Source of the DNA: a virus | DNA: 62,118 nt | Reading direction: 5' to 3' (one strand) | Virus record (IMG/VR): IMGVR_UViG_3300042542_004947 | Span: 1 to 62,118 of that record | In this document: piece by piece, positions 48,763 to 57,512 of the stretch | How positions within the stretch are numbered: position 1 is the stretch's first letter | Layout: the number at the start of each line of letters is the position of its first letter | Translations under genes and position numbers: made by a program | The notes under the pieces: model-generated | What the model was told of the DNA's origin: nothing | Database searches by the model: none | What the model saw: the letters and a program-made list of their open reading frames with translations, nothing else

Positions 48763-51143
48763 TGTCTCAATACATTAAAGCTAGCGGAGTTTGGAGTACA
48801 GCAAAACCTTACGTTAAAGTTGGGGGGATTTGGAAATTTCCTGACTACATATATAATAAAGTTGCTGGTCGTTGGTACACATCTTTTATTAAGGGTGGCC
48901 TTGTTGATCGTTCTTGGGATGATAGGGATGAAACAGGAGAATTTGGTATAGGAACAGCAGGTTACCTTATGTCTATAGTTATTCAATCCGATGGAAAAAT
49001 ATTAGTCGGAGGAGCCTTTACAAACTGGAATGGCGTATCACACAACCGTCTCGTTCGTCTTAATTCAGATGGGACAAGAGACACAACTTTTATGACAAAT
49101 ATTGGAACAGCAGCAAACCAACCTGTTAACAGCATTGCTGTCCAAACCGACGGTAAGATTCTTGTTGGTGGCGAATTTACAACCTGGAATGGTACAACAG
49201 TTAACCGAATTGTGCGTTTAAATTCTGATGGAACCAGAGACACATCGTTTACAACAAATACGGGTACAGCAGCAAATAATAATATATATTCAATAGCTGT
49301 TCAATCTGATGGAAAGATTTTAATTGGAGGAGCCTTTACAACCTGGAATGGTACAACAGTTAACCGAATTGTACGTTTAAACTCTGACGGAACAAGAGAC
49401 ACATCGTTTACAACTAATACGGGTACTGGGGCAAATTCAAACATATTATCCATAGCTGTTCAATCTGATGGTAAGATTTTAATTGGAGGAGCCTTTACAA
49501 CCTTTAACGGTGTAACTGTTAACCGAATTGTGCGTTTAAATTCTGATGGAACTGCGGACGCTAGCTTTGCAGATAATACAGGTAATGGGGCAAATGGTCA
49601 AATATATTCAATAGCTGTTCAGTCCAATGGTAAGATTTTAATTGGTGGGACTTTTACAACCTTTAATAGCGCAACTGTTAATCGTATTGTACGTTTAGAT
49701 TCTGATGGAAATGCGGACGCTACCTTTTCAAATATTGGAACAGCAGCAAATAATTATATATATTCAATAGCTGTTCAGTCCGACGGAAAAATATTAATTG
49801 GTGGGACTTTTACCGATTGGGATGGTGTAACTGTTAACCGAATTGTACGTTTAGATTCTGATGGAACTAGAGACACATCTTTCTCAACAAATACTGGTAC
49901 AGCAGCAAATAATTATATATATTCAATAGCTGTTCAGTCCGACGGTAAAATTGTTATTGGAGGAAACTTTACAGCTTTTAGTGGTGTAGGACATAATCGT
50001 ATTATTCGCTTAAATTCTGATGGAAGTCCCCCACCGCTTAATTCATTTGCTAGTGGTCCAGTAAGCTCTATAGCTATTCAGTCTGATGGAAAAATATTAG
50101 TAGGTGGCGAATTCAAAGATTGGAACGGTGTAGAAGTTAACCGTATCGTTCGCTTAAACTCAGACGGGACAGTAGATACAGCTTTTTCAGCAAATATTGG
50201 AACAGCAGCAAATGATTATATATATTCAATAGCTGTTCAGTCCGACGGAAAAATATTAATTGGAGGTTGGTTTACAGAGTGGAATGGCGCACCGTTAAAC
50301 CGTATCGTTCGCTTAAACTCAGACGGCACAGACGACACTACCTTTTCAACAAATATTGGAACAGCAGCAAATTCATTTATACAGTCCATAGCTGTTCAAT
50401 CTGATGGTAAGATTTTAATTGGTGGGTTTTTTTCTAGCTGGAATGGCGTATCACATAGTCGTATCGTTCGTCTTAATTCAAATGGAACAAGAGACACTAC
50501 CTTTTCAACAAATATTGGAACAGCAGCAAATGATCAGATATTCTCTGTAGCTGTTCAGTCCGACGGTAAAATTGTTATTGGAGGTTGGTTTCCTAGCTGG
50601 AATGGTACGACCGTTCAACGTATTGTTCGCTTAAACTCAGATGGAACTAGGGACACTGCCTTCACAGTAAATACAGGTACTGGTTTTAGCGACAATGTAC
50701 AATCAGTAGCAATCCAAACAGATGGTAAGATTGTAATAGTAGGTCAGTTTGGATTCTTTAATGGTGTAACCGCTAACTTTATTGTTCGTCTAAATTCAGA
50801 CGGAACTAGGGACACAACCTTCACAACGAATACGGGTACTGGAGCTAATAATTATATATATTCAATAGCTTTTCAGTCCAATGGTAAGATATTAGTCGGA
50901 GGAGCCTTTACAACCTTTAATGGCGTAACTGTTAATCGTATACTACGCCTAAATTCTGATGGAACCAGAGACGCAGCTTTTACAACAAATATTGGTAACA
51001 ATATTATATCTGAAGGTGGAATTTTATCTATAGCTATTCAAACTGATAATAAAATCTTAGTAGGTGGGTCATTTAGATCATTTAGGGCATTAGATCAATG
51101 TAGTAGAAATTTTGTTCGCATAGGAGGAGAAGACGCATCATGA
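48762..51143 (+). CDS. tail protein with 14 delta-60 repeats (beta-propeller type)
   Basis: A 793-residue protein starting at ATG 48762 in a TAATG overlap. After a 55-residue attachment part (ASGVWSTAKPYVKVGGIWKF) come 14 copies of a roughly 50-residue unit, S-I-A-V-Q-S-D-G-K-I-L-I-G-G-x-F-T-x-W-N-G-V-x-x-N-R-I-V-R-L-N-S-D-G-T-x-D-T-x-F. This is the delta-60 repeat, which builds propellers. Fourteen units would fit two seven-bladed propellers. It probably binds a host surface glycan. Confidence 0.85.
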   Translation: MSQYIKASGVWSTAKPYVKVGGIWKFPDYIYNKVAGRWYTSFIKGGLVDRSWDDRDETGEFGIGTAGYLMSIVIQSDGKILVGGAFTNWNGVSHNRLVRLNSDGTRDTTFMTNIGTAANQPVNSIAVQTDGKILVGGEFTTWNGTTVNRIVRLNSDGTRDTSFTTNTGTAANNNIYSIAVQSDGKILIGGAFTTWNGTTVNRIVRLNSDGTRDTSFTTNTGTGANSNILSIAVQSDGKILIGGAFTTFNGVTVNRIVRLNSDGTADASFADNTGNGANGQIYSIAVQSNGKILIGGTFTTFNSATVNRIVRLDSDGNADATFSNIGTAANNYIYSIAVQSDGKILIGGTFTDWDGVTVNRIVRLDSDGTRDTSFSTNTGTAANNYIYSIAVQSDGKIVIGGNFTAFSGVGHNRIIRLNSDGSPPPLNSFASGPVSSIAIQSDGKILVGGEFKDWNGVEVNRIVRLNSDGTVDTAFSANIGTAANDYIYSIAVQSDGKILIGGWFTEWNGAPLNRIVRLNSDGTDDTTFSTNIGTAANSFIQSIAVQSDGKILIGGFFSSWNGVSHSRIVRLNSNGTRDTTFSTNIGTAANDQIFSVAVQSDGKIVIGGWFPSWNGTTVQRIVRLNSDGTRDTAFTVNTGTGFSDNVQSVAIQTDGKIVIVGQFGFFNGVTANFIVRLNSDGTRDTTFTTNTGTGANNYIYSIAFQSNGKILVGGAFTTFNGVTVNRILRLNSDGTRDAAFTTNIGNNIISEGGILSIAIQTDNKILVGGSFRSFRALDQCSRNFVRIGGEDAS
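48960..51090 (+). repeat. tandem DNA repeats of the delta-60 coding units
   Basis: Near-identical blocks of about 150 bases recur, with ATATATATTCAATAGCTGTT-type stretches and AACCGAATTGT-type stretches repeated many times. Some neighbouring copies differ by only a few bases, pointing to recent expansion or exchange by recombination. Confidence 0.85.
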
Positions 51144-51307
51144 TTAATTATGAGCCTATAACAAAAGAAGAATTTATAGAACAAAATCCTTTTGGAACAA
51201 TTTCCAAACAAAATGATGATGGTTCTACAACCCTTTTAACTCAAGAAGAATACGATAATTGGGTAGAATATTCTAAAGGAATCTGGGAAGACCCAAAAGA
51301 TTCTTAA
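51140..51307 (+). CDS. small acidic protein, possible tail-fibre chaperone
   Basis: A 55-residue ORF in an ATGA overlap with the propeller gene. It is acidic (YEPITKEEFIEQNPFGTISK, then EEYDNWVEYSKGIWEDPKD). A small acidic protein straight after a fibre gene often assists assembly. It converges with minus-strand genes 20 bases later. Confidence 0.6.
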   Translation: MINYEPITKEEFIEQNPFGTISKQNDDGSTTLLTQEEYDNWVEYSKGIWEDPKDS

Positions 51308-51326
51308 TATTTAAAAACTTATCTTA

Positions 51327-51503
51327 TTAATGATCCGTTTTATAAAAACCAGATCCTACAAATTGTATACCTGGCGCAGAATAATCTCTTTTTAATTGAG
51401 ATCCACATTCCGGACAACAAGTAATTATTTGATCCTCTGTCATCTTACGTGATTCAGAACAAGTATGATCATTATCAATGCATATATAATTATAAGTTGG
51501 CAT
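51327..51503 (-). CDS. FmdB-type zinc-ribbon protein
   Basis: Starts at ATG 51503: MPTYNYICIDNDHTCSESRK, then CCPECGSQLKRDYSAP and GIQFVGSGFYKTDH. This is the FmdB regulator-like zinc ribbon, including the conserved F-x-GSGFYxTD ending found in actinobacterial genes. About 58 residues. It may be transcriptional or a small Zn protein of unknown role. Confidence 0.85.
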   Translation of the reverse strand: MPTYNYICIDNDHTCSESRKMTEDQIITCCPECGSQLKRDYSAPGIQFVGSGFYKTDH

Positions 51504-51507
51504 AATA

Positions 51508-51774
51508 TTATTCCACTTCAATAAAGATGCATTCACCTGGGCATTCTTCGGCAGCTTCTATAACATCTTGCAATAAAGATTCTGGTACAGTAGCCATTCC
51601 TTGTGCCATTTGATAGACAGGTCCTTCGCCTTTTCCAGTTGGCCCCATAAGATTAGGCCAATCAACTTCTTTTACATATGCCAAGCCATCATTGTGCATT
51701 TCAAAAACTGCTGGTGCAATTTCAGCACAGAGGCCATCGCCAGTACAAAGATCTTGATCGATCCAAACCTTCAT
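51508..51774 (-). CDS. ferredoxin
   Basis: An 88-residue ferredoxin: VWIDQDLCTGDGLCAEIAPA near the N-terminus and EECPGECIFIE at the end. The missing second Cys of the C-x2-C-x2-C motif suggests a 3Fe-4S or modified 4Fe-4S cluster, as in actinobacterial P450 ferredoxins. A 25-residue insert (GPTGKGEGPVYQMAQGMATV) is unusual. Start spacing is four bases from the neighbouring zinc-ribbon gene. Confidence 0.85.
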   Translation of the reverse strand: MKVWIDQDLCTGDGLCAEIAPAVFEMHNDGLAYVKEVDWPNLMGPTGKGEGPVYQMAQGMATVPESLLQDVIEAAEECPGECIFIEVE

Positions 51775-51776
51775 GT

Positions 51777-52154
51777 TTAACCCTTCTTTAAAAGTTCGTT
51801 AGGTATAATCCAAAGTTTACAAACAGCATTTGGTTGTATGGTTCCGGCAACTATTTCACAGCCTTGCCCGCCCTTAAAAAATACACAGTTAGAACAAATT
51901 AATCCTTCTTTAATAAATGGATTCTTAGCAGCTGGTGCATAGTGTGCTCCATTTCCTAAAGAAGTTTGATCAAACATGCCGTGCATTTCTACAGTTGCTT
52001 CATACTGTTCATACATCATTTTTTGTCTAGCATTTAATTTTGATTTGGGATCATCCATATCTTCTTCTTCATCTTCGGAATCATCCATCTCTGGTTCTTC
52101 AGGCATCTCTTCATCATCTGGAGATTGATATTCACTTAACCAGTAGTTTCTCAT
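51777..52154 (-). CDS. acidic protein with four-Cys motif
   Basis: A 125-residue protein: Glu/Asp/Met-rich for the first 45 residues, then a C-terminal motif CSNCVFFKGGQGCEIVAG and NAVCKLWIIP. The Cys arrangement (C-x2-C-x9-C-x12-C) matches the next gene, its paralogue. It resembles metal-cluster proteins found beside head genes in other phages. It overlaps that neighbour by four bases. Confidence 0.6.
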   Translation of the reverse strand: MRNYWLSEYQSPDDEEMPEEPEMDDSEDEEEDMDDPKSKLNARQKMMYEQYEATVEMHGMFDQTSLGNGAHYAPAAKNPFIKEGLICSNCVFFKGGQGCEIVAGTIQPNAVCKLWIIPNELLKKG

Positions 52155-52471
52155 TCACTTTTTCCCGACTTGACGACACCATCGTAGATAGCAGCTAGGC
52201 GACAATAGCCATTGTCCTCTACGGTCTGGGCAACAATCTTACAAACGCCATTGCCTTCATACAATGCACAGTTGGCACACTTAACACCAATAGATAAATT
52301 GTCATTTTCTATGCCTGGAACATAGCCAACCCAGATGCCATTGCCATCACTGTTGGAAAGCTTGCCATATTTGCTGACAATTCCTAGCATTGCGTTTGCA
52401 TATTCTTGTTCTGCTGGAGGAAGTTTTCTTTCCATTTCCTCTAAAAGTTCGGCTAACCAATAACTATCCAT
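52151..52471 (-). CDS. four-Cys protein, paralogue of the neighbour
   Basis: A 106-residue protein with CANCALYEGNGVCKIVAQTV and GYCRLAAI near the end, the same four-Cys layout as the gene at 51777 but without the acidic N-terminus. The motif resembles high-potential iron-sulphur or zinc clusters. Function unknown. Confidence 0.6.
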   Translation of the reverse strand: MDSYWLAELLEEMERKLPPAEQEYANAMLGIVSKYGKLSNSDGNGIWVGYVPGIENDNLSIGVKCANCALYEGNGVCKIVAQTVEDNGYCRLAAIYDGVVKSGKSE

Positions 52472-52491
52472 TTTAATTTATTTCCTTTTAG

Positions 52492-52716
52492 TTAAGATGC
52501 AGGGACTGCTTGTTCTTTTGGAATACAGTTTCTAGTGCAATATACATTGCTTTTGTGTTCCCAAATTATACCTTTACTGAGGCTTCTACTGCAACTAGGG
52601 CAGCTAAATTTAACACCTTTAATACCAACATATTTAACTGCTTTACCAGGTAATTCTACTTTAATTTCTTTTTGACTATTAGAAACATTTTTCTTTGCTG
52701 GCTTTTTTCCTGCCAT
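52492..52716 (-). CDS. zinc-ribbon protein
   Basis: A 74-residue basic protein with a Lys-rich N-terminus (MAGKKPAKKNVSNSQKEIK) and CPSC ... YCTRNC. First gene of the minus-strand unit, with a TTACTATA element 31 bases upstream. The GGAGGT ribosome site is good. Confidence 0.65.
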   Translation of the reverse strand: MAGKKPAKKNVSNSQKEIKVELPGKAVKYVGIKGVKFSCPSCSRSLSKGIIWEHKSNVYCTRNCIPKEQAVPAS

Positions 52717-52736
52717 AACATACCTCCAAACATTGG

Positions 52737-52746
52737 TTACTATTTA
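52737..52746 (+). promoter_or_regulatory. TTACTATT late promoter (plus), overlapping region
   Basis: TTACTATTTA ends 29 bases before ATG 52776. It faces a minus-strand copy only two bases away (52748-52757), so the two face each other in one 21-base stretch. Confidence 0.55.
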
Positions 52747-52747
52747 G

Positions 52748-52757
52748 TCTATAGTAA
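52748..52757 (-). promoter_or_regulatory. TTACTATA late promoter (minus)
   Basis: TTACTATAGA on the minus strand ends 31 bases before ATG 52716, the usual geometry. It shares the intergenic space with the plus-strand copy. Confidence 0.65.
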
Positions 52758-52775
52758 TACAAAACTGGAGTTTTT

Positions 52776-54402
52776 ATGGCCAAAAAACAATTTACAACGG
52801 TTAATATAAATGATTTCTTTGTTTCAGAACCAGGACCTCCAGCCCCTATAACATTAACTACGACATCTGCCCCTCCTTCGTCCCCTGTCTCCAGGTCTTC
52901 TAATATCATTTCATCATCCGGTGGTATAGAAAAAATTTCAACTTCAAGAAAAGGCTTTGATGACGATCCTGAAAGGGTAAGCAAAAGAAGGGGTAAAAAT
53001 AGAGGAGGAAGATCAGGCAAGGCGTCAATACCTACACCTCATATATTAGATGCATCCAACACTAACTCTAGAACCTTGATGCAAAATCTTCTTCCAAAAG
53101 AAATGGTTCCACAGGGTTATTTTAATCCAATTGAAATTAAATTAAAAAGTGGAAGAACAAAATTTGTAAATCCACTAAACCAAAATCAAGTTATATTTAC
53201 AAGGGATAAAAAACGGAAGAATTAAATTCACGAATCCAGAATTTACTTTTAATAAAACTGATAATCTTGCTAGAAAAGTAGAGAATGTATTTAACCCTAA
53301 CCAGGTTAATGCAGATCTAGATCCTATTTATCTTAGACCAAAAAATGGAGCTCCAATTTCTACTCCAGCTTCAAGATATGATCCCATGGGAGAAGGTGTA
53401 TTAAGACCTTTAAATAAAGGTGAAAGAGCAGCTTTTGATCATAGCAGGAAGATGAAGGCAAAATATAACTCTCCAAAAAGAAGAAGTTATTTAACTAGAG
53501 AAGATATTTTAAATACCGCAAACATGGAAAGAAGACAGTATACAGTAGGAAGATATGCTGGATCGGTTGCTGAATACAAAGCAAAAGTAGCAAAGTATAT
53601 TATGGATCTTGAAAATGAGCTTTCATATTTAGATGCTGGATCTAAAAAACAAGTTCGTCGAGCAATTATAGAAGATACTCTTACTGATCTAAGAAAAGAA
53701 ATGAGAAAGACTGCTGACCAGATTAATCCAAGCAAAAGTGGTCTTCCTCATAAATTAGAAATGAAAATTATGGAGTCCCTAAAAGGAGATGATCAGCCAC
53801 TTAATTTTCTTACAAATCCATCTTCTAGACAAAATGCTATTATAGCTAGAAGAAAAGCTATTAGAGCTGGAGTCATAAAGCCAATGCAGCCGATGGAATC
53901 CTACATGAGTAGAGTTGAAAGACTAATGCAAAGTGGTATGCGTGAGTCATATTTGTCGAAAAAGGGATACGGTACTGACAATCTTTTAAAGGATCAGCCA
54001 GATTTTATTCAACCCAGAACAACAACAAGGGTAAGCATAAATAATCTAACAAGTAAAACTAATTTATCTACTGCTGCAACTAGTGCAAATCCAAAAATTG
54101 ATAAAGACTATATTCCTAGTTCTGTAAATAGATATTTGCAAACTGCAAGTATTAATTCTAGTCAGCCAGCAGCAAATATAGCAAGTGCTGTAGGAGAAAC
54201 TCTTCCAACTGGAACTCCGGGAAGAATGATGTCCTCAACAGCCCAAAGGCTAGCAGATGACACCATGAGGGCAGCTAGCGTTGTGCATAGTTCTAAGCTT
54301 GGATTTGCTGCAATAGGAATGGGTGCACTGGGAGCTGCTTTTGGTATATCATCTCTGCGTAGTAAGTCAATGGAAAAGCAAATGGAAATGGAAAGAGTTT
54401 AG
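52776..54402 (+). CDS. large virion-type protein, recoded at a CGGA codon
   Basis: Frame 0 ends at 53225; reading CGGA (53214-53217) as Gly gives a 541-residue protein. The join IFTRDKK-G-RIKFTNPEF is an internal repeat of LKSGRTKFVNPLN about 25 residues earlier, which independently supports Gly at this place. The N-terminus is Pro/Ser-rich and disordered. The middle is basic and helical, and the last 40 residues hold a hydrophobic Gly/Ala segment (KLGFAAIGMGALGAAFGISS), as in the next protein. An internal or ejected virion protein is likely. Confidence 0.75.
53214..53217 (+). other. CGGA quadruplet glycine site in the virion-type protein
   Basis: In-frame CGG after AAA-AAA; frame 0 reads AAG-AAT-TAA. 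Quadruplet reading gives Lys-Gly-Arg-Ile-Lys-Phe-Thr-Asn-Pro, matching an earlier internal repeat. Confidence 0.88.
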
Positions 54403-54405
54403 ATT

Positions 54406-56172
54406 ATGGCTCGATCTATTCATGAGATAATACTCGATGCAAATAATAAAAAATATCCAAATACAATAAAGAAGTATGATGATATTTCTAATGTATCAGC
54501 TGTTACCGGAGACGATGGAGCAGAGCTTTTTCAGTTTATAAGACCTAATGTAGACGGTGAGATAGATTCCGTTAGCGGCAATCTAAAAAGAGAATATGCT
54601 CGAGTAAGTAAGGATAATTTAACCGATTATTCTAAAAGAGTTTTTGGCCATGAGCTACCAGAACTTATCAGTCCTCATAGATTTTCTGATCCAACCTCTA
54701 ACAGAGCGCTGTATACACAAATGGATTCTCCAACATCTAGAATTGACCCAAGATATAATCCCGTTAAACCCAGTGGTATAAATCAAAATCATGGGTGGAA
54801 AATTCATGCTGATTTTGTTACAGACTTAAGTCATGAAGAGGGTTTAGCAAGAGCGGGGAGAGCAGCAGACTTATCTGTAATGGATCAAAATTTAGCAGAT
54901 GTGTTTGATTCCAGACTTGCTGGTATTGGAGTTAAATCTGATGATTTTTTTAAATTTTATAAATCAGCATATAGTAGCGGAGCTCAAAATTTTGCTGATC
55001 CAAATGACATAATATCAGCAGCTGAAGTGTTCAATGAACAAGCAATGACCTACAAAATGGGACCTGGAAAATATGGTGCAGGTAGACACTTAACAGCATA
55101 CCCACAAAGCTTAGAGGGTAGAGATTCTATAATAAAAAGCCTAGAAGATAAATTGGGAAATAGGCTTGTTGATCAAAATGATCCTGCATACAGGCATAGT
55201 ATAATTGGAGACACCGGAGTAAAAAATCATCCTCTTTCTAGAGGTGTTTCTGGAAGATTTACTACTGATTACTTAGGTATTAATCCAACTACTGGAAAAG
55301 TTGATTTTTCTCTTGAAGATACTTCAATGAGCAACAGTTTAGAAGAATATAAAATATCTGGAAAAATTAATCCAGAAGAAATAGATAAAATAAACAAAAT
55401 AACTCAAGAAATGCCAGAGATGGCAGAACTATTACATGGCAAAGATGGTTACATTAGCCCGTATAAAACAATAGAGCAAATAGCTCAAGAGAGATCTACT
55501 GGAAAAATTGCATTCGGTAACACCAAATATGTAGATAACTATGTTGGAGATCTTCCGACTATTAATAAGCCAGGACAAATTCCAGCTCCAAGGACTCTTC
55601 AAGCTGTCTCAGCTCCAAGTGTAGCAACTACTAATGCTACTAAAGTAACTCCTTTAGCAGATGAATATGATACTGGTACAGTAGCAGCTAAAATATCCGC
55701 AGGAGAGCCATTAACAGTTCCTCCTCCAGCATCCCCTCCTCCAAAAGGATTAAATGTTGGAACTCCAACAGATGACATTAGAGTTACCCCAAGAAACAGA
55801 GGAGCAGATTCTGCGTCTGGTGGAAAATCTAAACCAAAAGCTCAATCTTCACCCATAAATACAAGTACTCAAAATCCAAAGCCTGACCCCAGTGCAAAAA
55901 TAACTTCTAACCCCCCTCTATCTGGGGAGCCAACGCTGAAAATAGGATCTTCAGAACCATCTAAGGTAACTACTAAACCAAAAGGTTTAATGGACAATGG
56001 AATGAAGACTGCTCAAGATCTTGCATCAGGCAACGCAAGGGCAATGGGTATTGCTGCAGCTGCTGGTTTACTTGGAGTAGGAATAGCTATGTCTAATAGA
56101 AAAAGAACAATTGCTCCAGATGATGGAACATATTTGTCTCAAAGTAGAGCAAAATTAGAGCGGTTGAAATAA
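54406..56172 (+). CDS. large virion-type protein
   Basis: A 588-residue protein starting three bases after the previous gene. It is mixed helical to residue 400, then Pro/Thr/Ser-rich and disordered, with a C-terminal Gly/Ala hydrophobic segment (AMGIAAAAGLLGVGIAMSNRK) like that of its neighbour. The last codons are GAG-CGG-TTG-AAA-TAA; as a quadruplet they read Glu-Gly-TGA, so either reading ends here. Function is unknown; the pair may be internal or membrane-interacting virion proteins. Confidence 0.65.
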   Translation: MARSIHEIILDANNKKYPNTIKKYDDISNVSAVTGDDGAELFQFIRPNVDGEIDSVSGNLKREYARVSKDNLTDYSKRVFGHELPELISPHRFSDPTSNRALYTQMDSPTSRIDPRYNPVKPSGINQNHGWKIHADFVTDLSHEEGLARAGRAADLSVMDQNLADVFDSRLAGIGVKSDDFFKFYKSAYSSGAQNFADPNDIISAAEVFNEQAMTYKMGPGKYGAGRHLTAYPQSLEGRDSIIKSLEDKLGNRLVDQNDPAYRHSIIGDTGVKNHPLSRGVSGRFTTDYLGINPTTGKVDFSLEDTSMSNSLEEYKISGKINPEEIDKINKITQEMPEMAELLHGKDGYISPYKTIEQIAQERSTGKIAFGNTKYVDNYVGDLPTINKPGQIPAPRTLQAVSAPSVATTNATKVTPLADEYDTGTVAAKISAGEPLTVPPPASPPPKGLNVGTPTDDIRVTPRNRGADSASGGKSKPKAQSSPINTSTQNPKPDPSAKITSNPPLSGEPTLKIGSSEPSKVTTKPKGLMDNGMKTAQDLASGNARAMGIAAAAGLLGVGIAMSNRKRTIAPDDGTYLSQSRAKLERLK

Positions 56173-56179
56173 TAATTTT

Positions 56180-56596
56180 TTATTCATTATCGTATAATTC
56201 TTTATATTTATTTGGATTTCTTCTTTTCATGTCTCTTTTGCTTCTTGCGAGCCTACATTCTTCACACCTACAACCATAATGATCGTAGCCATTAGATGTA
56301 CCATGTACTATTCCAGGATATTCTACTTCTGATATAGTTTTTTTTAAATGACAAGACTTGCAAAGAACCTGACACTTAGATAATTCTTTGTCTCTAACTT
56401 CTTTTCTTCTGCTCCATACGCAAGAAGCATGCATTGTCTTATCTTCACGTTTAATGTGATCTACTTCTAAGCTGTCCCAAGAACCACAATGCTTGCATGG
56501 ACCGTTAGCCAGAACCCAGTCAAGTCTTCTGTCTCTCATCCATTTTCTTTGGTATTCTTTTAGGTAAGCTTTTCTTTTTTCTATATCTTTAGTCAT
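56180..56596 (-). CDS. HNH endonuclease
   Basis: A 138-residue protein with a complete HNH core: CKHCGSWDSLEVDHIKRED, KELSKCQVLCKSCHLKKT. A C-terminal zinc module (HYGCRCEECRLARSK) follows. The basic N-terminus (EYQRKWMRDRR) suits DNA binding. It lies just downstream of the recoding tRNA. It may be a free-standing homing nuclease, which could explain how the tRNA locus moved. Confidence 0.88.
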   Translation of the reverse strand: MTKDIEKRKAYLKEYQRKWMRDRRLDWVLANGPCKHCGSWDSLEVDHIKREDKTMHASCVWSRRKEVRDKELSKCQVLCKSCHLKKTISEVEYPGIVHGTSNGYDHYGCRCEECRLARSKRDMKRRNPNKYKELYDNE

Positions 56597-56643
56597 TATA
56601 TCTAAATTTTTCTATGCTCTTAGTTATGGTATTGAAATTACAT

Positions 56644-56719
<76 letters not shown>

Positions 56720-56728
56720 ATAATCTGT

Positions 56729-56738
56729 TATTATAGTA
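56729..56738 (-). promoter_or_regulatory. tRNA promoter: TACTATAATA
   Basis: On the minus strand GGTACTATAATA ends ten bases before the tRNA 5' end. It matches the late-type element (TTACTATA) and also contains TATAAT, so it could be read by host sigma, phage sigma or both. Confidence 0.6.
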
Positions 56739-56790
56739 CCATAAAAATACTGGTTGATAATAGCAGAGAAATTAAATATACCCAAAGAAC

Positions 56791-57033
56791 TTAATTAAAT
56801 GGTTGACCATCTTTGTCATCTAGATCAAATCCACCAAGTTTTAATGGACTCCACATTAAGCTAAGAATTTCTGATATTGCATTTATTGTTTGTGGATTTT
56901 GCTGACTTGAAAGCCTAAACAATCCATTTATTGCATTAGCTATACTGACAGTAGTGTAATGTATTTGTTCATTATTTCTGTCATCATGCTTAACGCAATC
57001 ATAAATTTTATTATATATTTCTGTGTAGTTCAT
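56791..57033 (-). CDS. hypothetical protein
   Basis: An 80-residue helical protein (TEIYNKIYDCVKHDDRNNEQ, then INAISEILSLMWSPLKLGG). It overlaps the upstream gene by 23 bases and is followed by the tRNA gene. No family recognised. Confidence 0.55.
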   Translation of the reverse strand: MNYTEIYNKIYDCVKHDDRNNEQIHYTTVSIANAINGLFRLSSQQNPQTINAISEILSLMWSPLKLGGFDLDDKDGQPFN

Positions 57034-57418
57034 ATAAATCTTCTTTCTTTGGCGATATCATTTTCGCCTCTACCAGGAGACTGTCAGTAAACTTCAAGTC
57101 ATATTCAAACCATAACATCCTATTGGAATCTATTGATTCGTCTTCAGTTAAGTATACAGGACAATGCACTTTTATGTGGCCGTGAAAGTATATCTTTCTG
57201 CTCTTTTTATTCTTTGAATCTTCTTCAAAAGAAGGGCTTTCTTCCATGTATAAGTATCCATTATTGTCTATAAAATAACTATCTAAAAAGCATTCCATAG
57301 ATTTTGATTTAAATCCTTCAGCAGCAAAAGCATAATAAATATAAGACTTGTAGCTGTGTGGAATCCAAGGCTCTACCGGCAAAGGATAATCAATATGAAA
57401 AAAATCGTACGTTCCCAT
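57011..57418 (-). CDS. hypothetical protein
   Basis: A 135-residue aromatic-rich, beta-like protein (FFHIDYPLPVEPWIPHSYKS, then KIYFHGHIKVHCPVYLTED). It is probably an enzyme or binding fold but no signature is clear. It has an extended -10 element just upstream. Confidence 0.55.
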   Translation of the reverse strand: MGTYDFFHIDYPLPVEPWIPHSYKSYIYYAFAAEGFKSKSMECFLDSYFIDNNGYLYMEESPSFEEDSKNKKSRKIYFHGHIKVHCPVYLTEDESIDSNRMLWFEYDLKFTDSLLVEAKMISPKKEDLYELHRNI

Positions 57419-57428
57419 AATTAACTAT

Positions 57429-57437
57429 ATTATAGCA
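57429..57437 (-). promoter_or_regulatory. extended -10 promoter close to the ATG
   Basis: TGCTATAAT on the minus strand ends ten bases before ATG 57418, giving a leader of only a few bases. It is the same TGC-TATAAT sequence as at 30870. Confidence 0.6.
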
Positions 57438-57450
57438 GCTCAAACCGCAA

Positions 57451-57470
57451 TTTGAGGTCCTATTGATTTT
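57451..57470 (+). repeat. direct repeat flanking the metallopeptidase gene (copy 1)
   Basis: TTTGAGGTCCTATTGATTTT. A second copy, TCTGAGGTCCTATTAATTTC, lies at 58741-58760, right after the gene; 12 bases (TGAGGTCCTATT) are identical and ATTT follows in both. Confidence 0.6.
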
Positions 57471-57476
57471 AAAAGG

Positions 57477-57486
57477 TTACTATATA
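57477..57486 (+). promoter_or_regulatory. TTACTATA late promoter
   Basis: TTACTATATA ends 26 bases before ATG 57513, typical geometry, with TTAAGGT in between. Confidence 0.65.
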
Positions 57487-57512
57487 TATAGTTTTTAACT
57501 TTAAGGTTTATT

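Noticed and set aside
48960-51090. CRISPR array
   Set aside because: Repeats are about 150 bases, coding and without unique spacers; they are delta-60 protein repeats.
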